A DNA stretch of 64,000 nucleotides, taken from contig JADKEB010000018.1 in assembly GCA_016718205.1 (NCBI GenBank), forward strand, positions 1-64,000, in the 5' to 3' direction. The notes under the pieces are model-generated. The model was not told the DNA's origin. It did not search any database and saw only the letters and a program-made list of their open reading frames with translations. Shown here one piece after another: positions 39,143 to 48,403 of this stretch. The stretch's first letter is position 1. Each line of letters opens with the position of its first letter. The position numbers were made by a program, and so were the translations under genes. Source of the stretch: Saprospiraceae bacterium. GTDB taxonomy: Bacteria > Bacteroidota > Bacteroidia > Chitinophagales > Saprospiraceae.

Positions 39143-42100
39143 ATGATACCTATTAAAGAAAAATATCTGAAATCGTGGCAAGCAGCCTATGATCAGCTCA
39201 ATACAAAACAAAAGCTGGCCGTAGACACCCTCGAAGGTCCCGTAATGACTATAGCAGGACCGGGTACAGGAAAGACACAACTCCTGGCTGTACGCATCGG
39301 AAATATACTAATGAAAACAGATGTTTTCCCCCACAATATACTTTGTCTGACCTATACTGATCAGGGAGCCAATGCGATGCGGCAGCGGTTGGAATCTTTT
39401 ATAGGACCTGATGCTTACAATGTCAATATCCATACCTTTCATGCATTTTGCAACAGCGTGATCAGAGATAATATGCAGCACTTCGGAGATTTCAGAGACC
39501 TTCAAAGAGTGTCTGATCTTGAAGAAGCCAGTATTTTGAGGACATTGATAGATGGTTTTTCAGACGATCATCTACTGAAACGCTTGAAAAAAGATGAGTA
39601 CTTTGAGGTACAACGATTGAAAAATCTGTTCACATTGATGAAACAGGAAAATTGGAGTCCAGAGATAATTCAAAATGCTTACGATCAATATGAAAAATAT
39701 TTATTAGATCCTCACAGGAGTCCTTACATATATACAAAGAAATACACAAATCCCAAAACAGGGGAAGTGTTTTATCCCGGAGATTTGAAGTTACAGCCTA
39801 TCAAATCTGAATTAGAAAAATATTCAAAAACAGCTGCAGCTGCAGCTGAGTTGCCTAATTACGACCACCTCATGCGCCAAAACGAACGCTTTGACTATCA
39901 GGATATGATCTTGTGGGTCATCGAAAGATTCCAAAAGCAAGATGATTTATTGGGTAAATATCAGGAAAAATACCAATACATCCTCGTGGATGAATATCAG
40001 GATACCAATGGAGCACAAAATTATCTGCTATTCACTTTGGCAGATTACTGGGAAAAACCCAATCTTTTTATCGTAGGTGATGACGATCAAAGCATCTTCA
40101 GGTTTCAGGGTGCCAACATGAACAGCATTCTTGATTTCAAAGAAAAATATCAACCTGTAGAGATTGTTCTTACCAATAACTATCGTTCCAGCCAAAAGAT
40201 ATTGGACAGGGCACGAATGCTGATAGAAAATAATGAAGAGAGATTGGTAAAAAAATATGCATATCTTACCAAAGAGCTTACGGAAGATAGAAAAGTAAAA
40301 AATCCTGACGCTCCTGAACCACAGATATTATGTTATCTCAATCAGGCTCAGGAGGAGGTCGGAGTGATCAATAAAATCCACCAGCTCCGTGAGTCAGGAG
40401 TCGAGTATAAGGACATAGCAGTCATATACACCAAACACAGCATTGCAGAAAATCTAACAAGGTATTTTTCACAGCAAAAAGTACCTATCAATGTAAAAAA
40501 AAGAGTCAATGCCCTCTATGAAAATGAAGTTTTTAAGATTACAAAGATTCTTGAATATTTGCAGGATGAGTTTACGAGGCCTCATAGCAGAGAAGATCTT
40601 ATTTTTGAATTACTTCATTATGATTTTTTTGGATTGTCACCTTTAGATATAGCGGCTTTGAGTATTTATTGCCGCAAAAAGTCAGATGATGACGATACCA
40701 AATATCTTCATTGGCGTCAAGTCATCCGTGACGAACAACACCTACTGTCAGCAGGTGTAAAAGATATACAGTCATTGATACATGTTTCATCCATTCTCGA
40801 AAAATGGATTTCAGATATCCCCAATGTCACCATTCAGACATTGTTGGAAAAGGTAATCACTGAGAGCAATATGTTACATACTTTGCTGTCAGATCCGGAT
40901 AAGGAGTGGAAACTGCAATTGGTCAATACATTTTTTGATTATGTAAAAAATGAAGCTGCAAAGGTAAGGCAACTTACACTCAAACAACTATTGGTCATGA
41001 TAGACCTGATGAGAGAAACCAATATTCAACTTCCTGTAAACCGGATCATCTCCAACGAAAATGGCATCAATTTTCTGACAGCATATGGAGCCAAAGGTCT
41101 GGAATTCGAACATGTGTTTATCATCCATTGTACGGACAATATGTGGGAAAATAACAGGGGCAATAACAATAATTTTGCCATCATCCCTTCATTGACTGCC
41201 ACGACAAAAGAAAACAGTATAGAAGATGAACGCAGGCTATTTTATGTAGCGATGACGAGAGCCAAAGAGCATCTCTATATATCTTACCCTCAACAAAAAG
41301 ATGATGAGTCATCACTTAAAGTAAGCAAATTTATTGCTGAGATTAAAAATGATGAAAAAGATGTGGCATTTCCTGCTATTGATACTCATGATGTTTTGAC
41401 TTACAAAGCTGAACTGATGAGGTATCAGCAAGGTGTACCAAGACTTATCAATCGTGATCATATCGACATGGCCCTTCAGAATTTCAAAATGAGCGTAACA
41501 AGTCTAAACAAATACCTGAAGTGCAAACTGGCTTTTTATTTTGAAAACATACTTCGGGTTCCTTTGGGCCGTAGTGTCAGCATGGGTTTTGGTAATGCCA
41601 TCCACTATGCGCTGGAGCAGTTTTTCAGAGATATCGAAGTCTCCAAACCAAGATCCATTGCATCTGTTACCAAGATGATTACATTTTTTGAAAAAGGAAT
41701 GGACAAATACAGATCTCATTTTACAGCGCAGGAGTTTGACAATCATATCAAACATGGGACTCAGGTGCTCACAGATTTTTATAATCAATATGCTGCCACA
41801 TGGCTCCGGCCTGCAAAGTATGAGTTGGAGTACAGCATTCCTTCCACCGAATATCTTGGAGTACCCATCTCCGGCAAATTGGACCGGATCGATGTATATG
41901 CCGACCATATTTCTGTCACAGATTACAAAACCGGAAAATACGAGTCAAACAAATACAAACTGATTCCTCCAAAAGATGAAGAAGATCCGGGTGGAGATTA
42001 CTGGCGTCAGATATCTTTTTATCATATCCTTCTGGAAGGAGACAAGAGACACTCCTGGAAAATGACGAAAGGTGTCATGGACTTTGTCGAAAAAGATAAA

Positions 42101-42346
42101 AAATCAGGCGAATTATCCAGCAAAGAGTTTTATGTAAACAGCCGCGACGTTGAGATCGTGGGTAAACAAATAGTGGAGACGTATGACGGCATTAAAAAAC
42201 ATATATTTACGCCCGGATGTGGTGAAGAAAATTGCCAATGGTGTAATTTTGTTTTGAGAAATATGCCGGTAAAATCAATGGAAAATGAAAATGAAGACAA
42301 TGAAATCTTGGTTGAAATTTCTGAAAGTGAATTAATACGTGACTAA
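39143..42346 (+). CDS. UvrD/Rep-type DNA helicase fused to a PD-(D/E)XK nuclease
   Basis: A 1067-residue superfamily 1 helicase. The start is set at ATG 39143 (MIPIKEKYLKSWQAAYDQLN); the frame opens at 39071, but those 24 codons lie in a repeat element. Walker A GPGTGKTQLLAVRIGN, FHAFCNSVI, YILVDEYQDTN (motif II), GDDDQSIFRFQGAN, AYGAKGLEFEHVFI and FYVAMTRAKEHLYI follow. The C-terminal third is a RecB/AddB-like nuclease: LNKYLKCKLAFYFENI, GKLDRIDVYADHISVTDYKTGKYE (Asp...Asp-Tyr-Lys) and late Cys residues in PGCGEENCQWCNF. The first Cys plus this cluster suggest a 4Fe-4S site as in AddB. It would act in double-strand break repair. The PLP enzyme gene starts 1 bp after its stop. Confidence 0.93.
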   Translation: MIPIKEKYLKSWQAAYDQLNTKQKLAVDTLEGPVMTIAGPGTGKTQLLAVRIGNILMKTDVFPHNILCLTYTDQGANAMRQRLESFIGPDAYNVNIHTFHAFCNSVIRDNMQHFGDFRDLQRVSDLEEASILRTLIDGFSDDHLLKRLKKDEYFEVQRLKNLFTLMKQENWSPEIIQNAYDQYEKYLLDPHRSPYIYTKKYTNPKTGEVFYPGDLKLQPIKSELEKYSKTAAAAAELPNYDHLMRQNERFDYQDMILWVIERFQKQDDLLGKYQEKYQYILVDEYQDTNGAQNYLLFTLADYWEKPNLFIVGDDDQSIFRFQGANMNSILDFKEKYQPVEIVLTNNYRSSQKILDRARMLIENNEERLVKKYAYLTKELTEDRKVKNPDAPEPQILCYLNQAQEEVGVINKIHQLRESGVEYKDIAVIYTKHSIAENLTRYFSQQKVPINVKKRVNALYENEVFKITKILEYLQDEFTRPHSREDLIFELLHYDFFGLSPLDIAALSIYCRKKSDDDDTKYLHWRQVIRDEQHLLSAGVKDIQSLIHVSSILEKWISDIPNVTIQTLLEKVITESNMLHTLLSDPDKEWKLQLVNTFFDYVKNEAAKVRQLTLKQLLVMIDLMRETNIQLPVNRIISNENGINFLTAYGAKGLEFEHVFIIHCTDNMWENNRGNNNNFAIIPSLTATTKENSIEDERRLFYVAMTRAKEHLYISYPQQKDDESSLKVSKFIAEIKNDEKDVAFPAIDTHDVLTYKAELMRYQQGVPRLINRDHIDMALQNFKMSVTSLNKYLKCKLAFYFENILRVPLGRSVSMGFGNAIHYALEQFFRDIEVSKPRSIASVTKMITFFEKGMDKYRSHFTAQEFDNHIKHGTQVLTDFYNQYAATWLRPAKYELEYSIPSTEYLGVPISGKLDRIDVYADHISVTDYKTGKYESNKYKLIPPKDEEDPGGDYWRQISFYHILLEGDKRHSWKMTKGVMDFVEKDKKSGELSSKEFYVNSRDVEIVGKQIVETYDGIKKHIFTPGCGEENCQWCNFVLRNMPVKSMENENEDNEILVEISESELIRD

Positions 42347-42347
42347 A

Positions 42348-43649
42348 ATGGAAGACCGAAGATCTTTTATAAAAAAAACAGGAATGCTGGCCGGGGCTTT
42401 TTCTACCAGAAGCTTTTTTCAGGAATGGCATTCGCATGATATAGACATACTTAATCAAAAATACGAACAGCTTTCCGCTGCCCAACTGGCAAGAGAAGAA
42501 GACTACTGGAGTATCATCCAGCAAGCATACACGGTAAATCCTTCCATCATCAATCTCAACAATGGTGGAGTAAGTCCCAGCCCTAAAATAGTACAAGAAG
42601 CTGTCGAAAGATACAACAAACTGGCTAATGAAGGCCCATCCTACTATATGTGGCGCATTCTCGATCAGGGAAGGGAACCTCTAAGGGAAAAACTCGCCGA
42701 CCTGGCTGGCTGTAGCCCTGAAGAAGTTGCCATCAACAGAAACTCCACAGAAGCACTCAATACGGTCATATATGGCATGAATCTGTCTCCCGGCGATGAA
42801 GTGATTGGCACTTTGCAGGATTATCCCAATATGATACAGGCATGGAGACAGAGACAAGCCAGAGATAAAATCAAATACATCCAGATCAATTTTCAATTTC
42901 CAATAGAGCGTGATGAAGAGATCATATCAAAATTTGAAAAAGCCATTACATCCAAAACAAAAGTACTGCATATCACCCATGTTGTCAACTGGGTAGGCCA
43001 GATTTTACCGGTAAAAAAGCTTTGCAATATGGCGAGGAAATATGGCATCAAAACAATTGTAGACGGTGCACATAGTTTCGGCTTGCTTGATTTCAAAATC
43101 CCTGAATTGGGTTGTGACTATTTTGGTACATCGCTTCACAAATTTTTGTCAGCACCTATCGGCAGTGGCATGCTTTGGATCAAAAAAGACCAGATCAAAG
43201 ATATATGGCCATTGGTCTGCAATGACCAACCACAGAGCGAAGACATCAGAAAATTTGAAACCTTGGGTACCCGAAGTTTCCCTATAGAGCAGGGTATCGG
43301 CGAAGCCATCAATTTTCATCAGGCTATAGGCAGCAAACGGAAAGAAGAAAGAATCAGATATCTTAAAAACTATTGGGCTGAGAAGGTAGCAGTCATCCCC
43401 AAAGTAAAAATCCACACTTCGCTCAAGGATGCTTATTCTTGTGCCATCTGTGGAGTGAGTGTTGAAGGCATGACTCCCGGTGAACTGGACAGTGCCTTGT
43501 TTTCAAAATATAAAATTCATACTGTTGGTATCGTTTGGGAAAATATCAGCTGTGTACGCATCACACCTCATGTATATACCAGAATTCAGGATCTGGACAA
43601 GCTCGTCAGAGCCATCAGTGAAATTGCTGCTGAAAAAAAGAAAAAATAA
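42348..43649 (+). CDS. Aminotransferase class V-fold PLP enzyme with Tat-like signal
   Basis: A 433-residue fold-type I PLP enzyme. Start ATG 42348 gives MEDRRSFIKKTGMLAGAFSTRSF, a twin-arginine (RRSFIKK) export signal. Motifs: INLNNGGVSPSPKIVQEA, NRNSTEALNTVIYGM, HITHVVNWVGQILPV, TIVDGAHSFGLLDF (cofactor Asp) and YFGTSLHKFLSAPIGSGMLW with the Lys that binds PLP, then the C-terminal domain. It resembles isopenicillin-N epimerase/cysteine-desulfurase-like exported proteins whose substrates are unknown. Tat export fits a cofactor-loaded enzyme folded in the cytoplasm. It sits between the helicase and DUF3109 genes, a compact run. Confidence 0.87.
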   Translation: MEDRRSFIKKTGMLAGAFSTRSFFQEWHSHDIDILNQKYEQLSAAQLAREEDYWSIIQQAYTVNPSIINLNNGGVSPSPKIVQEAVERYNKLANEGPSYYMWRILDQGREPLREKLADLAGCSPEEVAINRNSTEALNTVIYGMNLSPGDEVIGTLQDYPNMIQAWRQRQARDKIKYIQINFQFPIERDEEIISKFEKAITSKTKVLHITHVVNWVGQILPVKKLCNMARKYGIKTIVDGAHSFGLLDFKIPELGCDYFGTSLHKFLSAPIGSGMLWIKKDQIKDIWPLVCNDQPQSEDIRKFETLGTRSFPIEQGIGEAINFHQAIGSKRKEERIRYLKNYWAEKVAVIPKVKIHTSLKDAYSCAICGVSVEGMTPGELDSALFSKYKIHTVGIVWENISCVRITPHVYTRIQDLDKLVRAISEIAAEKKKK

Positions 43650-43655
43650 GAAATC

Positions 43656-44234
43656 ATGCTTGTAATCGGAGATGTTTTGGTCAGTGATGATCTGGTAGAA
43701 GAAAAATTTGTTTGTGACCTCAATGCCTGTAAAGGAGCTTGCTGTACAGAAGGAGATTATGGTGCACCTGTCGATCAGCATGAGATGGAAACCATAAAAA
43801 AATATATGGATGTCATTACTGAAAATCTTCCTGAACGCTCCAAAGAGTTTCTTAAAACTCAAGAACGATTCACTTACTATCATGACCCGGGCGTATGGGG
43901 CACATCATGTCATGAGGATGGTGCCTGCGTTTTTCTTACTAAAAATGAACTCGGTATCTCTGTTTGTGGTATTGAAAAAACCTGGTATGAAGGTAAAATC
44001 ACCTTTCAAAAACCAATATCCTGTCATCTGTATCCGGTCAGGATTGCTATGAATGAAATCTCCGGATTTGAAGCCTGGAATTATGATCAATGGGACATTT
44101 GCAGTGCAGCTTGTGCAAAAGGTAAAAAAGAAAAAGTGCCACTATACAGATTTGTCAAGGATGCCATCATCAGAAAAAAGGGTCAGGATTTTTATGATGA
44201 ACTGGAAGCCGCGTCCGAACATCTTAAAAAATGA
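43656..44234 (+). CDS. DUF3109 family cysteine-rich protein
   Basis: A 192-residue protein matching DUF3109. The Cys pattern is clear: FVCDLNACKGACCTEGDYGAP near the start, SCHEDGACVFL, ISVCGIEKTW, ISCHLYPVRI and DICSAAC. The number and spacing suggest a metal or Fe-S centre of the YkgJ type. The family is strongly conserved across Bacteroidota and has no established function. It begins 6 bp after the PLP enzyme stop. Confidence 0.9.
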   Translation: MLVIGDVLVSDDLVEEKFVCDLNACKGACCTEGDYGAPVDQHEMETIKKYMDVITENLPERSKEFLKTQERFTYYHDPGVWGTSCHEDGACVFLTKNELGISVCGIEKTWYEGKITFQKPISCHLYPVRIAMNEISGFEAWNYDQWDICSAACAKGKKEKVPLYRFVKDAIIRKKGQDFYDELEAASEHLKK

Positions 44235-44283
44235 TGTTTGGTGAAAAAATACCAGAATTACTGAAAGTTGTTTTTATTAGATC

Positions 44284-44314
44284 TTGCTTTTGAAACATAT
44301 TTGATCTATTTTTG
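44284..44314 (+). promoter_or_regulatory. Bacteroidota-type promoter
   Basis: TATTTTTG (44307-44314) fits the -7 consensus TAnnTTTG, and TTG at 44284-44286 lies 20 bp upstream, the normal spacing for the -33 element. The ATG at 44323 is only 8 bp beyond, so the message may be nearly leaderless or a later start may be used. Confidence 0.55.
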
Positions 44315-44322
44315 TATCGCAA

Positions 44323-45008
44323 ATGTGTTATAAAAGCCTATATGCCTGTTCATTCAAGAAACATATACCTGAGTTACTTTCGGTTTGGGAGATGATGCCT
44401 GGCGAGAAAAAGTAAGGTATTATGAAGAAAAAAAAGCCATTGACGGGCTATATTTTGATGAAAAAATAGAGCTTGATATAGATTATTTGATTTGTCTCTT
44501 TGAGGTGGGCAGATATGAACGTTTTTTAAGATTTGTTGATCCGATTATTGAATCAGTCATAACCGAAAATATCTATACCTTCAAAGGAGACAATATATTT
44601 AATGATTTGTTGTTCAAAAAAGCGGCATGCCTCTATCAGCAATATGATTATAAAAAAACCAAAGAAATCCTGCTTCAGCTGATAGCTATGGACCCTGACA
44701 ATAATCTTTATATCGGCCTTTATAGTATTTGTAATCGTAAGTTAAATAATGATCTTTACCTGACTTTAAAAGCTACAGCCATGTCAGCATTGCTGATAGT
44801 TTGTGGCATTACTTTGGCCAGAATCCTTCTGGAGCCAATCTTTGAGATATATTTTCAACCTTTTCTGTATCTGCGGGGTGGGCTGATTTTATATGCTATC
44901 GGAGTACTTTTTGGACTTGAAATAGCTTTCCAACTCAAACTGAAGAGAGAGACCGGTATGTTCTCCTTTAATCTGCTGAATCAAATATTCGGGCGAAAGA
45001 TTAAATAA
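44323..45008 (+). CDS. Hypothetical protein with two C-terminal membrane helices (frameshift)
   Basis: The open frame begins at a TTG (44385), but adding one G near 44391 joins an upstream ATG at 44323 through FKKHIPELLSVWEDDAWREK, giving about 228 residues. The first 130 residues are helical with a TPR-like look (CLFEVGRYERFLRFVDPII, KAACLYQQYDYKKTKEILLQLIAMDPDN). Two hydrophobic helices follow (AMSALLIVCGITLARILL and GGLILYAIGVLFGLEIAF). No named family recognised. It probably faces the cytoplasm from the inner membrane. A promoter sits directly in front. Confidence 0.65.
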
Positions 45009-45029
45009 GAATAGAACTAACTATAGTTA

Positions 45030-45509
45030 TCAATTATTTGTACTTCTTAACTTAAACCTGATTTTATCACCTCTTATCTCTGCAAAATTTACATCAAAAC
45101 TTCCAGTAATATCTTGGGTCATTTGATAAAGTAGATAAACCTCGAGTGAATTGGTAGATTCATTTATATTATAGTAAATTCCAATAATTGATTTCCAAGC
45201 TTCTAAACTTAATCCTTTTTCAAAAATCAAAAAATCCTGTTGAATATCAGATTTTTTAATTTTAAATCCTTCATTTTTAACTACTTCTTTAATCAGATTT
45301 ATAAGATACTCTTCTGAGTTATTAAAAGTTCCTGAAAAATAAAATTCTTGTTTGCTGCCGAAACGTAAATCCATATTTCTAAAGTTTTGCTCAGATTTTA
45401 CTTTTTCATAGTTAATTTGCGATTTTGATTGAGGAAAATTATGGATTGAAACTTTATGCAAACAACTAATAAAAAAAAATGCTAAAATACGTAGATAATA
45501 TAGCTTCAT
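45030..45509 (-). CDS. Hypothetical exported protein, possible lipoprotein
   Basis: A 159-residue protein with an N-terminal hydrophobic segment ending in a lipobox-like Cys (LRILAFFFISC). The remainder is charged and AT-rich in codon use, more so than the neighbours, with EEYLINLIKEVVKNEGFKIKK and LEVYLLYQMTQDITGSFDV. No family recognised. It converges with the preceding gene and is next to repeat element C, so it could be a recent acquisition. Confidence 0.55.
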   Translation of the reverse strand: MKLYYLRILAFFFISCLHKVSIHNFPQSKSQINYEKVKSEQNFRNMDLRFGSKQEFYFSGTFNNSEEYLINLIKEVVKNEGFKIKKSDIQQDFLIFEKGLSLEAWKSIIGIYYNINESTNSLEVYLLYQMTQDITGSFDVNFAEIRGDKIRFKLRSTNN

Positions 45510-45689
45510 GATTTTTTCAAGTTACAAGTGTCATTATTTATTATAGACCTATAAATTTTAACAATCTTCATTTCAAGTATTGAAGTCATCAATAACCAAT
45601 TCTATACGGAAAATAGCCAAACCTAAATACACTTATTTACCAGAAGTTAGTGGGCTAAATCTGCCTTGAAGCAATTTGAATTTTTCAAG

Positions 45690-45795
45690 TTATACCGACG
45701 AGAATTTATTTTGCAAATAATTCTGACGCGATTATACTCAAAATGAATAAATTGATATATTAAATTTTCGCAAACCAATTTATTTTGAGTATAAA
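45690..45795 (-). repeat. Family C short element, copy 2 (106 bp)
   Basis: Inverted relative to 33955-34060 and equal in length. From TTATACCGACGAGAATTT to TTTTGAGTATAAA, with the internal pair ATTATACTCAAAAT and ATTTTGAGTATAA. It lies downstream of the sucD stop, 35 bp away. The rest of the 45510-45830 gap holds no gene. Confidence 0.8.
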
Positions 45796-45830
45796 TGTAA
45801 TAATAAATCTTTTGAAAATCATCATCCAAA

Positions 45831-46706
45831 TTACCCTTTCAATACTTTTGCCATGGTGATGCCTATATCAGCAGGCGAGTTGACTACGTGGATACCATTT
45901 TCAGCCATGATTTTCATTTTTGCTTCAGCGGTATCATCATGACCTCCTACTATAGCACCTGCATGGCCCATCGTTCTGCCTTTTGGGGCTGTTTGACCCG
46001 CAATAAATCCTACGACTGGTTTTTTATTTCCTGTGGCTTTTATATATCTTGCGGCATCCGCCTCATAATTTCCGCCGATCTCACCTATCATGACGATACC
46101 GTCAGTCTCAGGATCATCCATAAGTAACTTGACAGCATCTTTTGTAGGTGTACCAATGATGGGATCGCCACCTATTCCTATAGCTGTAGATATACCCATT
46201 CCTGCCTTTACTATCTGATCAGCTGCCTCATAGGTCAATGTACCGGATTTGGATACTACACCGATGCGACCTTTTTTAAATACAAATCCAGGCATGATAC
46301 CGACTTTGGCTTCTTCCGGCGTAATGACTCCGGGACAATTGGGTCCTACCAGAGTACAATCATATTGTTCAATATAGGCTTTTGCAATAACCATATCCTG
46401 CACAGGAATACCCTCTGTAATACAGATGATGACTTTTATACCAGCTTCAGCAGCTTCCATGATGGCATCAGCTGCAAATCCCGGTGGAACAAAGATGATG
46501 GAGGTATCAGCTCCAGCTTTTACAACAGCATCTTTTACTGAGTTGAAGACAGGTTTGCCCAGATGTTCTGTACCGCCTTTGCCGGGAGTAACTCCACCCA
46601 CTACATTTGTCCCGTAATCGATCATTTGTTCAGCATGAAAAGTACCTTCTTTTCCTGTAAAGCCCTGTACTATGATCTTTGAGTCTTTATTGACCAATAC
46701 ACTCAT
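45831..46706 (-). CDS. sucD: Succinate-CoA ligase subunit alpha
   Basis: SucD, 291 residues, the CoA-binding and phospho-His subunit of succinyl-CoA synthetase of the TCA cycle. VQGFTGKEGTFHAEQMIDYG (CoA-binding Rossmann start), VGGVTPGKGG, CTLVGPNCPGVITP, GRIGVVSKSGTLTYEA and GRTMGHAGAIVGG with the phosphorylated His are all present. The beta subunit gene is not in this window. The start codon overlaps the end of the divIC-like gene upstream, so it is the last gene of carA-eno-divIC-sucD. Confidence 0.97.
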   Translation of the reverse strand: MSVLVNKDSKIIVQGFTGKEGTFHAEQMIDYGTNVVGGVTPGKGGTEHLGKPVFNSVKDAVVKAGADTSIIFVPPGFAADAIMEAAEAGIKVIICITEGIPVQDMVIAKAYIEQYDCTLVGPNCPGVITPEEAKVGIMPGFVFKKGRIGVVSKSGTLTYEAADQIVKAGMGISTAIGIGGDPIIGTPTKDAVKLLMDDPETDGIVMIGEIGGNYEADAARYIKATGNKKPVVGFIAGQTAPKGRTMGHAGAIVGGHDDTAEAKMKIMAENGIHVVNSPADIGITMAKVLKG

Positions 46707-47032
46707 TTTTTATCTTTTTTACTTTCTATTAAAATTATCTCCTCACCGGGCAAATGCATCAGGTGTTTTTCTCTTGCAAATTTTTCATGATTGTTTTTGA
46801 GGTCTTCTTTATCCTTTAGGGCCTGAGCAATCTCATCATTGAGTCTTTCTTTCTCTTGCTCCATATTAGATATTGTGCCCTTCAGTTTTTGATATGCAAA
46901 AATATTGTGTTTGTCAAAAAATGTCAACCATACGATAAACAATACAGTCACTATGGTGAATTTATTTATCCATTTGGGAGAGACACCCAATACAGATGCT
47001 ACTTCTTCTCGAATTTTCTTATCTTTTGCCAT
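46703..47032 (-). CDS. FtsB/DivIC-like septum formation initiator
   Basis: A 109-residue bitopic protein of the divisome. Start ATG 47032 (MAKDKKIREEVASVLGVSP), one TM helix (TIVTVLFIVWLTFF), then a coiled coil (QKLKGTISNMEQEKERLNDEIAQALKDKEDLKNN) and the family segment FAREKHLMHLPGEEIILI. FtsB-type proteins link FtsL and FtsQ at the septum. It overlaps sucD by 4 bp and follows eno by 86 bp. An upstream Met at 47101 is less likely. Confidence 0.9.
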   Translation of the reverse strand: MAKDKKIREEVASVLGVSPKWINKFTIVTVLFIVWLTFFDKHNIFAYQKLKGTISNMEQEKERLNDEIAQALKDKEDLKNNHEKFAREKHLMHLPGEEIILIESKKDKK

Positions 47033-47118
47033 AACTTGTATATTTAAACCAAAAAAATGAAACCTTAAAAACAGAGAGCTGCAAGTTACAACTCTCTGCA
47101 AATATAATTTTGTTTTCT

Positions 47119-48402
47119 TTATGAAAGCAATGACCTGCCCGGATAATAGGCAGAATCACCTAATTCTTCTTCTATACGTAATAATTGGTTGTATTTAGCT
47201 ATCCTGTCGCTTCTTGAAGCCGAGCCTGTTTTAATCTGTCCTGTGTTCAGTGCTACTGCAAGATCAGCGATCGTAGTATCCTCAGTTTCACCGGATCTAT
47301 GGCTCATCACAGAAGTAAAGCCATTTCTTGTTGCCAGATTGACTGCATCTATGGTCTCTGTAAGTGATCCGATCTGATTGACTTTTACAAGGATTGAGTT
47401 GGCAGCTTCCTCTTCTATACCGCGTTGGAGTCTTTTGGTATTGGTCACAAAAAGATCATCTCCCACCAGCTGAACTCTTGAACCCAGAGCTTTGGTAAGT
47501 TTTGACCAGGATGCCCAGTCATCTTCATGCAGGCCGTCTTCAATAGAAAATATTGGGTATTTGTTGACCCAATTGGTCCAATATTCTACCATCTCATCGC
47601 TGCTCAGTTTTTTACCTGCTGATTTATGAAAATGGTACAATTTTTCTTTTTCGTTATAAAACTCAGATGCCGCAGCATCCATAGCTATCATGATATCAAT
47701 TCCAGGTCTGTAGCCTGCTGCTTCTATTGATTTCAGTACTATTTCTATGGCCTCTTCATTAGATTTGATATTCGGAGCAAAGCCACCTTCATCTCCTACA
47801 TTGGTGGAGTATCCTTTTGATTTTAAGACAGATTTCAGGTGGTGAAATACTTCCACACCCATTCTTAGGCCTTCTGAAAACTGTTCAGCACCTACGGGCA
47901 TGATCATAAATTCCTGAAAATCAATACTATTGTCCGCATGTGATCCACCATTGAGGATATTCATCATGGGCACAGGCATGACATGGGCATTTACTCCTCC
48001 CACGTATCTGAACAGTGACTGACCGGATTCTTCTGCCGCAGCTTTGGCCACAGCAAGCGAAACTCCAAGGATAGCATTGGCGCCTATGACGGATTTATTT
48101 TCTGTACCATCGAGCTCAATCATGATATCATCAATATATCTTTGCTCAAATACATCTTCACCGATCAATGCATCTCTAAGTTTGTCATCAATATTATTGC
48201 AGGCATTTAACACACCTCTGCCCAGATATCTGCTTTTATCATTGTCTCTCAACTCTACTGCTTCATGTTTACCTGTTGAAGCACCTGATGGGACAGCTGC
48301 TCTTCCCATCACTCCGTTTTCAGTCAACACTTCTACTTCCACAGTCGGATTACCCCTTGAATCCAGAATTTCTCTGGCTCTGATGTCTACAATAACACTC
48401 AT
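47119..48402 (-). CDS. eno: Enolase
   Basis: Full-length glycolytic enolase, 427 residues, dehydrating 2-phosphoglycerate to phosphoenolpyruvate with Mg. Motifs: REILDSRGNPTVEVEV, PSGASTGKHEAVELRD, NIGDEGGFAPN-type TNVGDEGGFAPNI, IFSIEDGLHEDDWASW, VGDDLFVTN, ILVKVNQIGSLTET and SHRSGETEDTTIADLAVAL. The GSASRSDRIAKYNQLLRIEEELG end is complete. It starts 1 bp after the carA stop, so the two are co-transcribed, as in many Bacteroidota. Confidence 0.98.
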   Translation of the reverse strand: MSVIVDIRAREILDSRGNPTVEVEVLTENGVMGRAAVPSGASTGKHEAVELRDNDKSRYLGRGVLNACNNIDDKLRDALIGEDVFEQRYIDDIMIELDGTENKSVIGANAILGVSLAVAKAAAEESGQSLFRYVGGVNAHVMPVPMMNILNGGSHADNSIDFQEFMIMPVGAEQFSEGLRMGVEVFHHLKSVLKSKGYSTNVGDEGGFAPNIKSNEEAIEIVLKSIEAAGYRPGIDIMIAMDAAASEFYNEKEKLYHFHKSAGKKLSSDEMVEYWTNWVNKYPIFSIEDGLHEDDWASWSKLTKALGSRVQLVGDDLFVTNTKRLQRGIEEEAANSILVKVNQIGSLTETIDAVNLATRNGFTSVMSHRSGETEDTTIADLAVALNTGQIKTGSASRSDRIAKYNQLLRIEEELGDSAYYPGRSLLS

Positions 48403-48403
48403 C

